From positions 1 to 57,471 of the forward strand of contig NMRA01000752.1 in assembly GCA_002633005.1 (NCBI GenBank): DNA of 57,471 nt, in the 5' to 3' direction. The notes below the pieces were generated by a model. The model did not search any database, was not told the DNA's origin, and worked only from the letters and a program-made list of their open reading frames with translations. The DNA is from Phoronis australis. Taxonomy: Eukaryota; Phoronida; Phoronidae. Position numbers and translations under genes: made by a program. Below are positions 23,619 through 34,833 of this stretch, one piece after another (the stretch's first letter is position 1; the number at the start of each line of letters is the position of its first letter).

Positions 23619-24951
23619 AGGCGAAGGCAACCTTTTTTCATGTCATTTTTAGCAAAAATAAGGCTCGTTGATTATCCCAGACAAATTTTTCACTTATTTA
23701 CTGCTTTTCGTAATTTATTTTATTACTCGTCGTCTACTCCGGAAGTGATGTTTTGGGAGGCAAGAATTTTGCGCCAATTTCTTCTCATATAGTCCGACTG
23801 TGAGAGCAGTCTAGTCAGTCATTGTTCTACCTCAGTTATGATAAGTTCGGTCGTCGTTTGCGTTTGCTTACGAGTCAGTCAACATGCCACGCGATTGCTG
23901 CGTACTGGGGTGTACTCATTATCGTCTCACGTACTGAGGAAGAACTGTCCCACTTGCCCGAGTGTCCCGCGACACACTCCCACTGGAGGGTGATCTGAGC
24001 ACCCAAACTGCTTACATCCAGTCGTGTGACTCCCTCGCTACACACCTGGCACCTTCTAAATAGCTCCAATACAAGCCCACAATAAACTTATCAAACTTAG
24101 GCTCACCGATCTGTTCATTGAATGACGAGCTGTCCTCTTCACTGGGTGTCGAACTGGGCCTGTATTCACTCCCACTACTCAACATCGCTGCAGGGCTGCT
24201 TACAGGCTCTGGGCAAGAGACAACAGCACAGGGCGAATCACTGCTAGTTCCCGGAATTGCACGCAATGTGGTACGTTCGGAGGCACAGGTGACAGTAGAT
24301 GAAGTGCCTCCAGTCACTGTTTATAGTGGCCACAGCTCACGAGGCTTCTCGCTTCAAAAACGAACTTCTCGGGGTTGGCAACGGGGCACTGCCGGGAATC
24401 AGCGACGGTATGGCACCCTTCTTCAGGCGTTGTTTCTCAGGGACCTTCATCAATTCAGCGTACATATCTCTGTCATAATCTGACGGCAGAAATTGCTTTC
24501 CACACACTCGTTAACCCTCCACTGCTTTGTACGTTGCGTGGACGGATAGCGTTGCTGCGTTCTTCACATGAACGAGCTAGCCAAGTACGGCAAAGTGTGT
24601 CATCCTTCGGAAAGCGACGCAAGGTATCCAAAGCGCGTGAGACGATAATGAGTACATCCCGGCACGCAGCAACAGTGTCAGTGGCATGTTGACTGACTTG
24701 TAAACAAAAGAAAACGACGACCGAACTTATCACAACCGAGGTAGAACAATGACTGACTCGACAGCTCTCACAGTCAGACTATAATGAAAAGAAATTGGAG
24801 CGAAACTCTTGCCTCCCAAAACGTCACTTCCGGAGTAGAGGACGAGAAATTAATCAAATTACGAAAAGCTGTAATTAAGTGAAAAATGTGTCTGGGATAA
24901 TCAAGGAACCTTTTTTGCTAAAAGTGACTTGAAAAAAGGTTGCCTTAGCCT
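23619..24951. mobile_element. Fold-back Kolobok-like element flanked by TTAA
   Basis: Ends AGGCGAAGGCAACCTTTTTT and its reverse complement (one mismatch), each flanked by TTAA (23615-23618 and 24952-24955). The left arm, 23619-23934, is a copy of the transposon 5' end including the THAP start codon at 23884. The right arm, 24636-24951, is the same sequence inverted. The space between holds the rest of the THAP frame on the minus strand. TTAA duplication plus THAP points to the Kolobok superfamily. It has two 5' ends and no 3' end, so it is a rearranged, probably non-autonomous unit. Confidence 0.83.
24012..24705 (-). pseudogene. THAP-domain transposon protein, minus-strand copy
   Basis: Minus-strand frames read LDTLRRFPKDDTL, then KAISAVRL, and downstream GTSSTVTCASERTTLRAIPG and SSGSEYRPSSTPSEEDSSS. 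These correspond to successive parts of the protein at 14287. Frame changes between the blocks show it is broken. The Ser/Pro-rich acidic tail after the THAP domain extends further here than in the copy at 14287. Confidence 0.65.
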
Positions 24952-24955
24952 TTAA

Positions 24956-25301
24956 CATTTTTCGTGAATTATTTGCGACCATCATGCCGTCAAATTATCA
25001 CTGGGACTCTGAAATATTACCTGATTCCGATCTCGCCCTCGACAGTGGAGTTGGGTTTCTGCCAATGTTTTATAATATCAGCAAGTTCACCAATTAAGAA
25101 ACAACGAGTTATTGGTATTTAAACAAGGAGCTCGCCAGATCGTCAAGGTTCGCAATATTCCAGTTTCTTTGTCGTTTAGCTTTGGTCTGTCATTTTTCGA
25201 ATCCCTAGTACCTCAAGCATTCCCCATTCATCTCCCGGTGTCAGTTGCTTAACTAAAATTATGTCTCGCACAGCATTATCGCTTAACTTATACATGTACA
25301 A
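24956..25301. other. Non-coding stretch
   Basis: Nothing recognised. Confidence 0.4.
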
Positions 25302-25460
25302 CAGGGGCGGATCCAGAATTTTTAAAAAGAAGGGTCGGATCAGGGATTTTTTTAAAAAGGGGGTCCAAGTCAACAATTTTAAAATTCTAGATTTGATATA
25401 GCTGAAATCAAGGGAAAAAATGGGGGTCCAAACCCCCTTGACCCCCTGGATCCGCCTATG
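25302..25460. mobile_element. hAT-like MITE
   Basis: Ends CAGGGGCGGATCCAG and CTGGATCCGCCTATG are inverted repeats of the CAG.GGCGGATCCAG kind common in hAT-type non-autonomous elements. The core is purine-rich with GGGGGTCC blocks. I could not find a clean 8-bp target duplication. Confidence 0.65.
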
Positions 25461-25507
25461 TAGAACGTGGGATCATCAGTGAAGTAGAGGATTACAAGTT
25501 CTTGTGA

Positions 25508-25590
25508 AAACTGGATATTTATCTGACTCTGAGTACATGGGCTCGGTACTGGATATATATCTGACTCTGAGTACATGGGCTCGGTGCTGG
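25508..25590 (+). repeat. 41-bp tandem duplication
   Basis: ACTGGATAT.TATCTGACTC followed by TGAGTACATGGGCTCGGT occurs at about 25508 and again at 25549. Confidence 0.8.
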
Positions 25591-25639
25591 ATTCAACTCA
25601 CGGTATGTTTTTAAGTAAGAATTATTAATTTTCTCGCAC

Positions 25640-25985
25640 GACATATATTGGTCTCATCACGTGACCTATGGTTAAGTTTGGAAAATCCCTGTCCGATCAG
25701 GACTTGAACCCGTAACTTTCTGCTAACCGTGCAGACGCTCTGTAGTCTGCTAAGCTATCGAGACCTCCGGTCAATTACAGAAACCCAGTCTGACTTATAT
25801 TAGGCATGTTACCCAAATTTTGGAGTGCAACATTTATATAATTGTGATGTTATAAATCAGCGCGTTAATATGGTATAAGTAAGGGTTATTCGTTTTCTTA
25901 CATGAACCGGCTGTAGCCCCGGTCCGGGACAGAGGTCCTTTAAGCCTTAACTATAGGTCATGTGATGCGACCAACTTAATAATGG
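25640..25985. mobile_element. Inverted-repeat element with tRNA-like segment
   Basis: TGGTCTCATCACGTGACCTA near 25650 and its reverse complement near 25955-25978 (with a few changes) bracket the region. Inside on the minus strand (25690-25770) is a tRNA-like stretch: A-box-like ATAGCTTAGCAGA and B-box GGGTTCAAGTCC. It could be a SINE with a duplicated inverted part, or a MITE that captured a tRNA pseudogene. Confidence 0.45.
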
Positions 25986-26120
25986 CTTGTACTAACAATA
26001 CTCTAAAATACACATACAGTGCGTCGAGTTCTATATTTGAATAAGATTGATAAGACTATATCTGAACACACGATGCCGTTGTACTCGACAAGGAAGCAAA
26101 TCTAGCAGGTCATTTGTATT

Positions 26121-26340
26121 GGCAAAATACATTTGGACTTAGTCAAGGCTGAAAATGAACCTGTGGCAAAATACATTTGGATTTAGTCAAGGCTGAAAAT
26201 GAACCTATGGCAAAATACATTTGGACTTAGTCAAGGCTGAAAATGAACCTGTGGCAAAATACATTTGGACTTAGTCAAGGCTGAAAATGAACCTGTGGCA
26301 AAATACATTTGGACTTAGTCAAGGCTGAAAATGAACCTGT
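26121..26340 (+). repeat. Five 44-bp tandem repeats
   Basis: Units starting GGCAAAATACATTTGGACTT begin at 26121, 26165, 26209, 26253 and 26297, nearly identical. A partial sixth start is at 26341. An open frame (to 26566) begins in the last unit, but its 85 residues match nothing I know. Confidence 0.93.
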
Positions 26341-28304
26341 AGCAAAAATTGTGAGGACTGCTATGCATTCTTATTTATTTTTACTAAACAACAAGCGTCC
26401 TATGATTACGCCAAGTTTGAAAGTTTTCCAAAATCTGGTTTCACGTGAACTCTTCCTTCATTCTTTAACTAATAATTTTCTTAGCACTAAGTTTTGTGTT
26501 CAGTTTTCCTCTGAGGAAAAAAGGAGTTACACCTGTTTGTTGAAGATTGTCGACAAACAAGTTTAGGGTCATTACCTTGGAAGCCTTTTAGTCTATTGCG
26601 GTATTAGTTAACAGTCTTTCTTATACTCATAAGTTTCAGATCAACATGTTTCAACAGTTACTGCTGAATGTTCAAGAAACAGGGTTGAATGATAGAAAGT
26701 AAAAACAATGCAATCTTTCACCGAACAAATTTAATATCAATGAATGTCAGAATTACTGGGGCGAGTTCCATTATTCTCGCCACTGAGGTAAATAGTACAT
26801 ATATTGACAAAGTCAACAGCCGTACTATACTTTATGCTTGGCTCAACTCAAGTTAGGGCCAAAAACACATTGAAATTAGAGTTGGATGCTAGGATAGACT
26901 TCCTGAAGTTATGGCCTGTGATCAGACCTATAATGCAACGAAATGCGCTGTGCCCTAGTTATTTTATTACAAACGGACAATTTCCAACGTTGGCTTCCAG
27001 ACATTCATTAAAATTAACTGAAATCGAGGCTGGTTACGTCATCTACTAGCAAAGCGTCATACTACGGCCGCTGAGTAGTAGATTCGAAATCGTCTCGCGA
27101 CTGATTTCAAATACACATCATTGTCGCAATGTCGCTTTTAATTTTAAAAACAATTCTCCAAACATGGATTGTGACGCAAGTAAACAAACACTGTATGTCT
27201 GACCGGCTGCATTGAATTGCCGTTACATTTCTTCTGTTATCTGATTCTCCTGTAATTGCTCACGTGGGGTAAAGCGAGGGAACACTGCTTTACTCTGACC
27301 GGTTGATGTTTTCGTCACTTGCCCAGCGCGTTACCATTTTCCATTTGAGGAACTGCGACTCAAAAGGTTCACGGTTCCCTTTATAATCCATGCCAAATTT
27401 ACACGTACGCGTAGGGTTCGCAAGTTACGTTTAACAGACCCAAACTAGTCTCGCTCCTGAGCACACGGTAGGATGATCTCGAAAACGTCGGACATTCTCG
27501 TAACCCCGAATCCTTCAGAGATGGACGTTATCTGCGCATGTGCAAGTTTCAAGCATGCGGCCAATCATTCTCCAGATTGAATGTCTTATGATTTATCATG
27601 TGTCTTGCTTTCGCACATAGGCTGATAACATTCATCTACCAGAGGATATTTGATGCTACAACGAAAATAACCAAGGCAATTTGCAAAGCCGTTATACGAT
27701 AGCTACAGAAATTTTTTCATTAAATGTCTAGGATTAGACTCACGACTAAAGTGAATTTTGTGGTGTCGACCTTGGCGAAATTTTCGGATTAATGAAAGAA
27801 TATGAGAAGTGTTTCACCACGGGAGCGTTTACTCGGTTCAATTTTATTTTTGAATTCAAGAATGTTTCTACAACGCTCTACCATTACATGTAGGTCTGGG
27901 ATGTAATCTTAACTCGAAACCGAACTCGATTATTTTGAGGTGAGATGTTCTTTTCATTTTTGGGCGAACTCAAGACATCTGTGCTAGAGTACATTATGGT
28001 TTATGTACATAACTGTTTACTTCAACTCGGCATTTGCTGACATCTTGACTCAAGCTACAAATCGAGAAAACATCCTTACATTCATGTTTATTTACATTAC
28101 CATCAGCAGAACAACAACTTGTGCGACTATCGTAATGTTCAGGAACAACAAAACGGGCGATTAATTATACTAATTACAATTACTAACGGCAGGGTATCAC
28201 ATATTACGTAAAGCGACAGTTAAAAGTGGTCAATAAGCGATTCAGAATTTCGCCCATTTAACCAATACAGCCTCTTCATGGCATTTCAACAAAGAACTGT
28301 CTTG
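26341..28304. other. Non-coding stretch after the tandem array
   Basis: Frames at 26341-27049 give peptide-like fragments separated by stops (for example ITGASSIILATEVNSTYID), which may be an unrecognised decayed transposon. Around 27880-28070 there is a diverged repeat rich in CGAACTC motifs that resembles 44680-44900. Confidence 0.35.
28087..28092 (-). terminator. Candidate poly-A signal for the TLR gene
   Basis: Minus-strand AATAAA about 215 bases beyond the TLR stop codon. Confidence 0.35.
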
Positions 28305-28557
28305 TCAATCTGTGACCCCTGGTTCCTTCTTCAATGTTTGTTTCAACATTTCCCAGAATGCTTCCTGCCCCACGTCATCGTCTGCCGGCCATTTTAAGTA
28401 CGTTCGAGTTCTAAGCATATTGATGAGGGTAAGCGGCGAGTCTTGAACAGGAATGTCTTCCAGGAGAATCAAGATTAGAATATCCCTTCTTTGCTGACGA
28501 AAGATGTTGCGAGCCATGTGCATCTCAAAAATGCACCATTCGCTCTTGAGAAAATTC
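28305..28557 (-). CDS. Toll-like receptor, exon 2 (C-terminal half of TIR)
   Basis: Acceptor TTCTCTTACAG on the minus strand ends at 28558. The first base completes an Arg codon begun in exon 1, joining LVLSR to NFLKSEWCIFEMHMAR. This is TIR box 3 (F...S.WC..E). It is followed by RRDILILILLEDIP, TYLKWPADD and FWEMLKQTL, the usual last helix and strand of a TLR TIR, then a stop at 28305. The 84 residues complete the domain at normal length. The joint protein is about 923 aa. Confidence 0.95.
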
Positions 28558-29339
28558 CTGTAAGAGAAAACTTTTAGTATAAATAACTGGAAAAATACAG
28601 ACTCACAGCTGCCTAATACATAAATACAGTACGCAGATGCCCACTTGACTAAGATGAAAGACTCTGTTATCATACACAAGACGCACAATCATAGTGTTAC
28701 GAAAAACATAAATTAGGTATCTCAACAAGTTTATCTTTGCCTTGAATATTTTGACGACTAATTCACTGACATTTATAAATTTCATAGAAAGAACAGCGAG
28801 AGGGCAAAAATCACTACAATTTGTTAATACTACATAAGAAGTGCCATATTAAAATTTACGAAGTACGTAATTCAAATATTGTTATGGGGTCTAAAGTTGG
28901 CCACCAAACACACATACAGTATGAGAACTGCGGTCTGACAAGTCCCCCTTTGGCAGATGCTTAATATCATTTTACTGTTGTAGAGGGCGAAATTTATTCT
29001 TTCTTATGCAGCAGACACTTTGCGTGTCCGATCCCGCGTAAACACATTTATTTTTGCATTGTAAAAATCCTTAAAACATTTTCACTAATTTAAGTGGTTC
29101 ACACATGCTGGACAGTATTACTAATAATTGTTAAAATTTAGAGGTGACAATATTTCTAAGAATTATCATACGTTTTTACAGTTATATTTTTGATACAAAC
29201 ATACATGTATACCCAAGACATTGAACGGCAGATGTTATAGTTCTTATCTTTTAAGTCTGGTTCAAAAATTGTCCCCAAAAACTACCTATTAATCTTATTA
29301 CAGGCTGCAGAAAAATTGTCCAATATTGCAGATTAAGGA

Positions 29340-29720
29340 TGCCCATGAGCACATCACCATTGTGTCATCAAAGAGTTCCAAGTGGGCTTTCATATTACAA
29401 ACCCTTATTTCAAAATGCACTTTGAAATCCAGTAGTAGACTGCACTATTTTCTCGATTTCAAGGAGGCTTTTGATAGTGATTGATTGCGAGATGGTTTGA
29501 TGAAGAATGTATACACTTTTGCAAGGAATGTATTACAGTATCAAATCGTGTGTTCAAATTAATCACGCATGTGTCTCGACTGACTACTTTGAATGTGCAG
29601 ACAGGGTTGCAAATTGTCATGTTTTATGTACCCTTTCTTCATTAACACGTGGACTAATCTCTACTGTTTGTTGTTCGCCGAAGATTTGCTGGCATTTGAT
29701 GGGACCGTAATACACTGTAT
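29340..29720 (+). pseudogene. Reverse transcriptase relic, very decayed
   Basis: Fragments LHYFLDFKEAFDSD (about 29435-29480), a GC.LS..MY-like block and LLFAEDLLAFDG (about 29670-29705) resemble the palm motifs D..KAFD and YADD of a non-LTR retrotransposon. YADD is changed to FAED. Stops lie between them. Confidence 0.4.
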
Positions 29721-30262
29721 ACAATCTAAGTATGTAAAATAACCAACATACATATATTGTAAAAATTGATGCTCAATGGTAACACGAAAAAAGAAAATAT
29801 TGGTGTTCACAAACGGTGGTTATCTTACTGGAAAACAAAAGTGGTATCTGAATGGTGTCCGGATAGTTACAATTTGAGAATACAAACACTAGGGCTTGAC
29901 TTTTACTGCTAAACGTGTTTGGACAAGCGTCAAAAGCGATATGAAACAATATACATACAGGTGAGAACAAAGTGCCAGGTGTAAAAAGTATGAGTGTCAT
30001 AACTCGACAGATGAAAAATGAGTGCTGTTTACTTTTGACATTGGGAAAGTTGGTATAAACAAGGGGGTAAAGAATGAACATGCATTTCTGAATGCTTTCG
30101 ATCAAATCTGGCTTACGGAAGTGTTATCTACACTGGCAAGCTGAGTATGTATACATGATTAAGAGTTACCGAGTGAGAAAGTCAGAAAGTAGTTGGGACA
30201 TGACGTGTCACGATTTTTTTACATATTATGTCTTTGTTGTACACTTATATAGCGAAATGGTC

Positions 30263-30288
30263 AACACACACACACACACACACACACN
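30263..30288 (+). repeat. (CA)n microsatellite next to an N
   Basis: A run of ACACAC about 25 bases long, followed by an unresolved base at 30289. Confidence 0.9.
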
Positions 30289-31203
30289 TATTAATTCTTT
30301 GTTCCCACATCCCCCGAAGCAAGTTACATACTGCATGTAGGCCAACTTCAAACACCATGCAATCAAAGCCACCTTGCCTACTACACACAGTTTGCGATAA
30401 CCACTGTCTTAGTCTTTGACAGGACATTGTTACTTTCGAGGATTGCAGCCATCTTAATTTGTAAATAACACTTCGGCAAGAGCGCTTTCATCAAGTTCAC
30501 CCATTTCACATTGCCACCAGAACAGGGCATAAAAAGCACTTAAAATCAAAAAAAGTATTACGCAACATGGAAGTGACTTAAATCAAAACATGGACAAATT
30601 GATTCAAGCATTTCTGCAGTGACGAAAGTGGTACAGTTTGAACAGCTATAAAACAAGTGCGCGTCAACGATATTACTTCAAATACTATTCCATGAACTTC
30701 AATGAAATCATGCTTTATTTAGTGTGAATTGGAGAAGACAAATCCTCCTATTAGCAAAGATTAACTTTGCTGTTAGCAGAAATACTAGCGGCGTATGTGC
30801 ACATTATGAATGAATGACCTGGGTCAAGAAAATAGGGCCAGGATATAATTCATGGACAACATCAAGTTATTAGACGTTAAAACGAGTTTTACGTCAGATT
30901 TTACGAGTTTGTGATTGTTCACTTCCTAAACCGCTTTGATGCTGTGATGTAGCAACATGATTTATAAAATCTATTGATTTATTTGCACCCAGCGCCACCT
31001 TTTTTACAGAATGTAATTTTTAAAATATAGTTCGCCGGGTAACTACTGGGTAGTGTGCTATGAACATTTACATGCTACCGAGAGCGATTTTTCGTCACCT
31101 TGAAAAATGAAGTCTACTATATTTTCAGCGTAAAAGTGAAGCCTTTTGAAGCCACTCTATTAACGAATGAATGGGAATACATGCTACAGAAAAAATAGTT
31201 TAC

Positions 31204-33722
31204 CTCGAAAGGACAAGAATTGAATGGCGGCTGTTCTCGATGGCGTACATAATGTTCTCTTCAATAGGCTGACCGGGCAGAAAGTTTCTGTAGTGGATAC
31301 ACAGTCCAAACTCGTTATCCTCCTCCAGTTTCTCTCTCAACACGTCGTGTACCCAATGGCGATCTTCCGAGCTGTAGATTAGAAAGGCGTCGTAGTGAAA
31401 CCTGCGCTGCCTGTCGAGAGAGTTTATCGGACCTCTCCTGGCAGCAAAGACAATCCAGAATTTGATAGTCCATCTATGTCTGTATATCATACCAATAAGT
31501 GTAATAAGCAGAGCAACCCCAGTCGACACAGTGATCGAGATAACTATCCAATCCAGCTTTCTGCACTCGTCCTCTAGTCGCTTCAGGTCAACTTCACCTA
31601 CGTATTCCGATAATTTCTGATGAAACTTGTCACGACAGAGGTAGCCGTGGGGACTTAAGAATGTGACTGTCCTTGGATTTGACGACACGTTCTTGAACCA
31701 TCGCAAAAATGAGAGACTTTGGCAAGACGAACAGTTGAAAGGATTTTGCGAAAGATCCAACTTAACTTTTTTGCCATGCCATAGTTGCAGTGCTCCCTCG
31801 GAAACAAACTGAATTCTGTTTCTCGCGAAGATAATTTTTTTCAAAGACGGCATGTCAGAAATATCCATGAAGGTGTCGTCGAGATTGTTGCCTGATAAAT
31901 CCAAGAACTGTAAACGCGCTTGCTTAAAATTCGCGACGGCAAAGAGTCTATTGCCACGAAGAACGATTGTTTGAATTGCTGGAAGTTCGCTAAACATTTC
32001 CGGATAAAGTTCAGTCACTAAATTATTGTTCGCCAAATCAAGATATTCCAAGTTCGGAAGGTTTGCAAAGTGTTTCGTTCCCTTGTCTCGCAGCATAACG
32101 TAAAGCCTGTTTCCCGCGAGTATTAATTTCCTTAGGTTAGGGCATGGGAGATAACTGTCGGCCTTTATTACGGTAAAATCGTTATAGCCAAGATCAGCTG
32201 TAAGCAAGGCGTTGAAACACAAGTGAGCAGAGCCGTGTATCGGCCAATATTTGAAGTTACTGTGACTTACATCAATGTATGTCACGTTGTTCAACTCACA
32301 ATCTATGTTGTTCACATAATCACCCGGATGAAAGGCACCTTTTGCAATCACCGTTTTAAGATTTTTAGGCAGTATAATTTTGAAATGATTTCCAACATAA
32401 ATTGGAGTTCTTTTACGCGGAAATTTGACTATCGCACCGGCGAGCGGTTCTTCTGCATAATCAGCCTTGTTCATATGCTTGGCAATTTTTGGGGGAATTG
32501 AATTAGGTGGCGAATTATACAGAGCTACAGGGGAGACGAATTCATTGCTGTAATAACTTATATCTACCAATGATAAATTTTTCATTGCCATCATATTCAA
32601 GGCCAGTGTCAGTAGATTGGTCACATCAAACGAATATGCAAAATAATTTTGTCCTATGTAAATTTCTCTCAGATGTCGACTGGTGTTAGTAACAGCTTCA
32701 CCTTCGATAGAAACTATGTGATCGTTTACAAGAGAGATGTTTTCTATTGGCAAGTGAGCAAACGCCTGCGTCATATTTTTAGTTAACTTGACCGGATGCA
32801 AGTAATAGCTCACGTGCTCCAAGTCGAGGTGGGTTAAAGGAGAATGGAGGCGGCGAAGCAAATTAATGGCGGACTCCAGGCCCAAACGATCATTAAGTCC
32901 AAGGTCTATGCTCCTGAGTCGAGTAAAATATGACAAAGCAGCTTCTTCCACGGCACCTATGCGACAAGATCGCATGGAGAGCGCAATTATATTGCTAACG
33001 TGCTGGAAAGTGCCTTCCGGAACGAATACATATCTGTTACTTGACATTGAAGGGAACAAGACGAGTCGTTGTAATGACGTCATATTCTCAAATCCTTCAT
33101 CAAATTTCTTTACCTTGTCGTACTCAACGCCATTAACCTGCACGCTTCCATTATAAACGAAATCAATAGAAAGATTGTTGAAGTTCTTCAGAGATGATAA
33201 TATTTGACTTGGATATGCTACTTGGGTATTCAAAGGGGCCTGTTTTTCCAGAAAAAGGCTGTTCAAAGACGGAAGCTGTTCGAAAGTCACCGACTTCAAT
33301 TCATTATAGTGAAGCTCATTTGCGGTCAACATAAGTACTTCCAAATCACGGAGTCCGATAAAAGCGTTGCTAGAAATAGTCGTAATTTTATTGCCAGATA
33401 AAATCAGTTTAACGATAGTAGGAAGACTTCTGAACGCGTAGTCGTCAATTACCTGAATTTTGTTATCACTAAGATCGAGTGTGATGCATCTCCCTTCTCT
33501 GCAACTAAATTTGAGATCTGTAGGTATCGACGAAAATCCTTTGTTTGAGCAGTCAATTGTAACATAGTCATCCAACAGTTGACAAATGTTCTTGTATAAT
33601 CCCAGCCTGCTGTCTGTACTATCGAAGCTGTCTCTGACATAAGCTAGCCCACCAAACGACGTTGACAACAATAGCGCTACGATAAACGCAGCAACTAAGC
33701 AAACTTCCCTTGCAGTTTGCAT
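31204..33722 (-). CDS. Toll-like receptor, exon 1 (LRR ectodomain, TM, first half of TIR)
   Basis: A pattern-recognition receptor that signals through TIR adaptors. The minus-strand frame starts at the ATG at 33722 with a signal peptide (residues 1 to about 28, VCLVAAFIVALLLS core). A Cys-containing N-terminal cap follows, then many leucine-rich repeats (for example LDLSDNKIQVIDDYAF, LSGNKITTISSNAF, LDLANNNLVTELYP, LDLSGNNLDDTF). A single LRR C-terminal cap (NPFNCSSC to LEDEC, about 660-718) makes it a single-cysteine-cluster TLR. The transmembrane helix is about 725-747 (WIVISITVSTGVALLITLIG). TIR box 1 is YDAFLIYSS and box 2 is LCIHYRNFLPGQPI, with the BB-loop Pro kept but Asp changed to Asn. 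Donor TCGAG|GTAAAC at 31203. It is intact throughout. I cannot assign it to a numbered TLR. Confidence 0.97.
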
Positions 33723-34147
33723 CTCGCCTTCTCGAACGGTTTTATCACCCTGGATCTATTGTCAAACTTAGAGTGGATTGCGACACCTTCCCCAAGGCTG
33801 TTTCGTTTTGACTGACTGGGTTTCATTTGTCCTGTTATCAAATGTCAGATTTGACAATCCATTTATGGAACACTTCGTTTATTGGTGCAATTAATGATCA
33901 CGAGTGCACGCTTGAAAATACACTGGAGTCCCTGCGATTACATGCCAGGAACCAGCTAAGATTCATCCTGGTCCCAGGGTCTAATGTTTTCACTCTAAGT
34001 CGAACTCGCGTGGGAGTTGTTTGCATTCGTTTGTTTCGGTGTTGTTTCTTATTATTGAATATAGAGATTGGTGTGGTATGTCTGTTTTATACAAACGAAG
34101 GAAGTCTAGAACTGTTATCAAAAAGGTAGCCTACCTAAACTACACGG
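33723..34147. other. Upstream region of the TLR gene
   Basis: Would contain the TLR promoter on the minus strand. I see no decisive core element. A 36-bp sequence TACAAACGAAGGAAGTCTAG.. near 34090 recurs in the same orientation at about 35388. Confidence 0.4.
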
Positions 34148-34381
34148 TTTACGGGCTCATAAACACGGTCACGGACGCATGAACACTACTCACGTACCTG
34201 CAAACACCGTTCATTGATTCAAACACGGGATCGAACTCACAAAACACGATCCATTCACTCAAATACACGGTACACGGGCTCACATTCACGGAGAAACACG
34301 GTTAACGGATCGCCAAACACGGTTCACTCCTATAATTCGCTAAACAAGGGTCAAGGACTCATCGGCTTCCTGGTCAGCCTC

Positions 34382-34449
34382 GTCCGCAAGTCTCGAGATA
34401 GCGTTGATCGGTTTAACGATCAGCGCTCTCTTGATCGAGGCTTGCGGAC
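34382..34449 (+). ncRNA. 68-nt hairpin, candidate structured RNA
   Basis: GTCCGCAAG at one end pairs with CTTGCGGAC at the other. Six further pairs follow, then an internal bulge, then nine pairs next to the loop (GCGTTGATC with GATCAGCGC), around the loop GGTTTAAC. Size and shape resemble a microRNA precursor, but it lies inside a fold-back transposon-like element, so a transposon palindrome is equally likely. Confidence 0.4.
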
Positions 34450-34740
34450 TAGGCTGCTTCCCAGGTAAGTAGCGCGAAATAGTGATTATTACTACGAAGA
34501 AAGAAAGTCGATCAGCCTTCATGTATTTGGCAATACCTACGCCTAAAAAACTTTCTTATAGTACAAAAGTACAATTTGAACCAACTTTCACGTAAGACAA
34601 TTATTTCAAGTCATGCTATAATGCACTGCGATGTTTTTTTAATGCGCATCAACTTAATAGTAAACAGGCATAAACATCAGCATGGTGAGCATGGACAAAA
34701 AGAGGCGTTACCAGAGACCTTTACGAAAGAATTCTATTCC

Positions 34741-34833
34741 ATGCGTACTCCCAGTAGGAAGGACATGCAAAGAACTTCTTAAACGGGCCCATTTAAAAGG
34801 AGACGAATCCCAGTTCAAGAAACCTTTACGAAA
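34741..34833 (+). repeat. 93-bp direct duplication, copy 1
   Basis: ATGCGTACTCCCAGTAGGAA and the following 73 bases recur at 35761-35853 at an exact offset of 1020 with five differences. The frame reads VLPVGRTCKELLKRAHLKGD. Four of the five changes alter the peptide, so it does not look constrained as protein. Confidence 0.9.

Larger units (their letters stand above)
28558..31203. other. Intron of the TLR gene
   Basis: A 2.65-kb minus-strand intron inside the TIR domain. It holds a weak reverse transcriptase relic (29340-29720, plus), a (CA)n tract with an N at 30289, and otherwise nothing recognised. Confidence 0.6.

Noticed and set aside
23619-24951. P-element classification because of the THAP domain
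   Set aside because: P elements make 8-bp target duplications; TTAA on both sides fits the Kolobok superfamily, which also carries THAP domains.
25691-25772. A true tRNA gene on the minus strand
   Set aside because: A and B boxes are present but I cannot close a proper acceptor stem and cloverleaf; it lies inside an inverted-repeat element.
32223-33156. Plus-strand open frames over the TLR exon
   Set aside because: They are shadows of the minus-strand LRR coding sequence.
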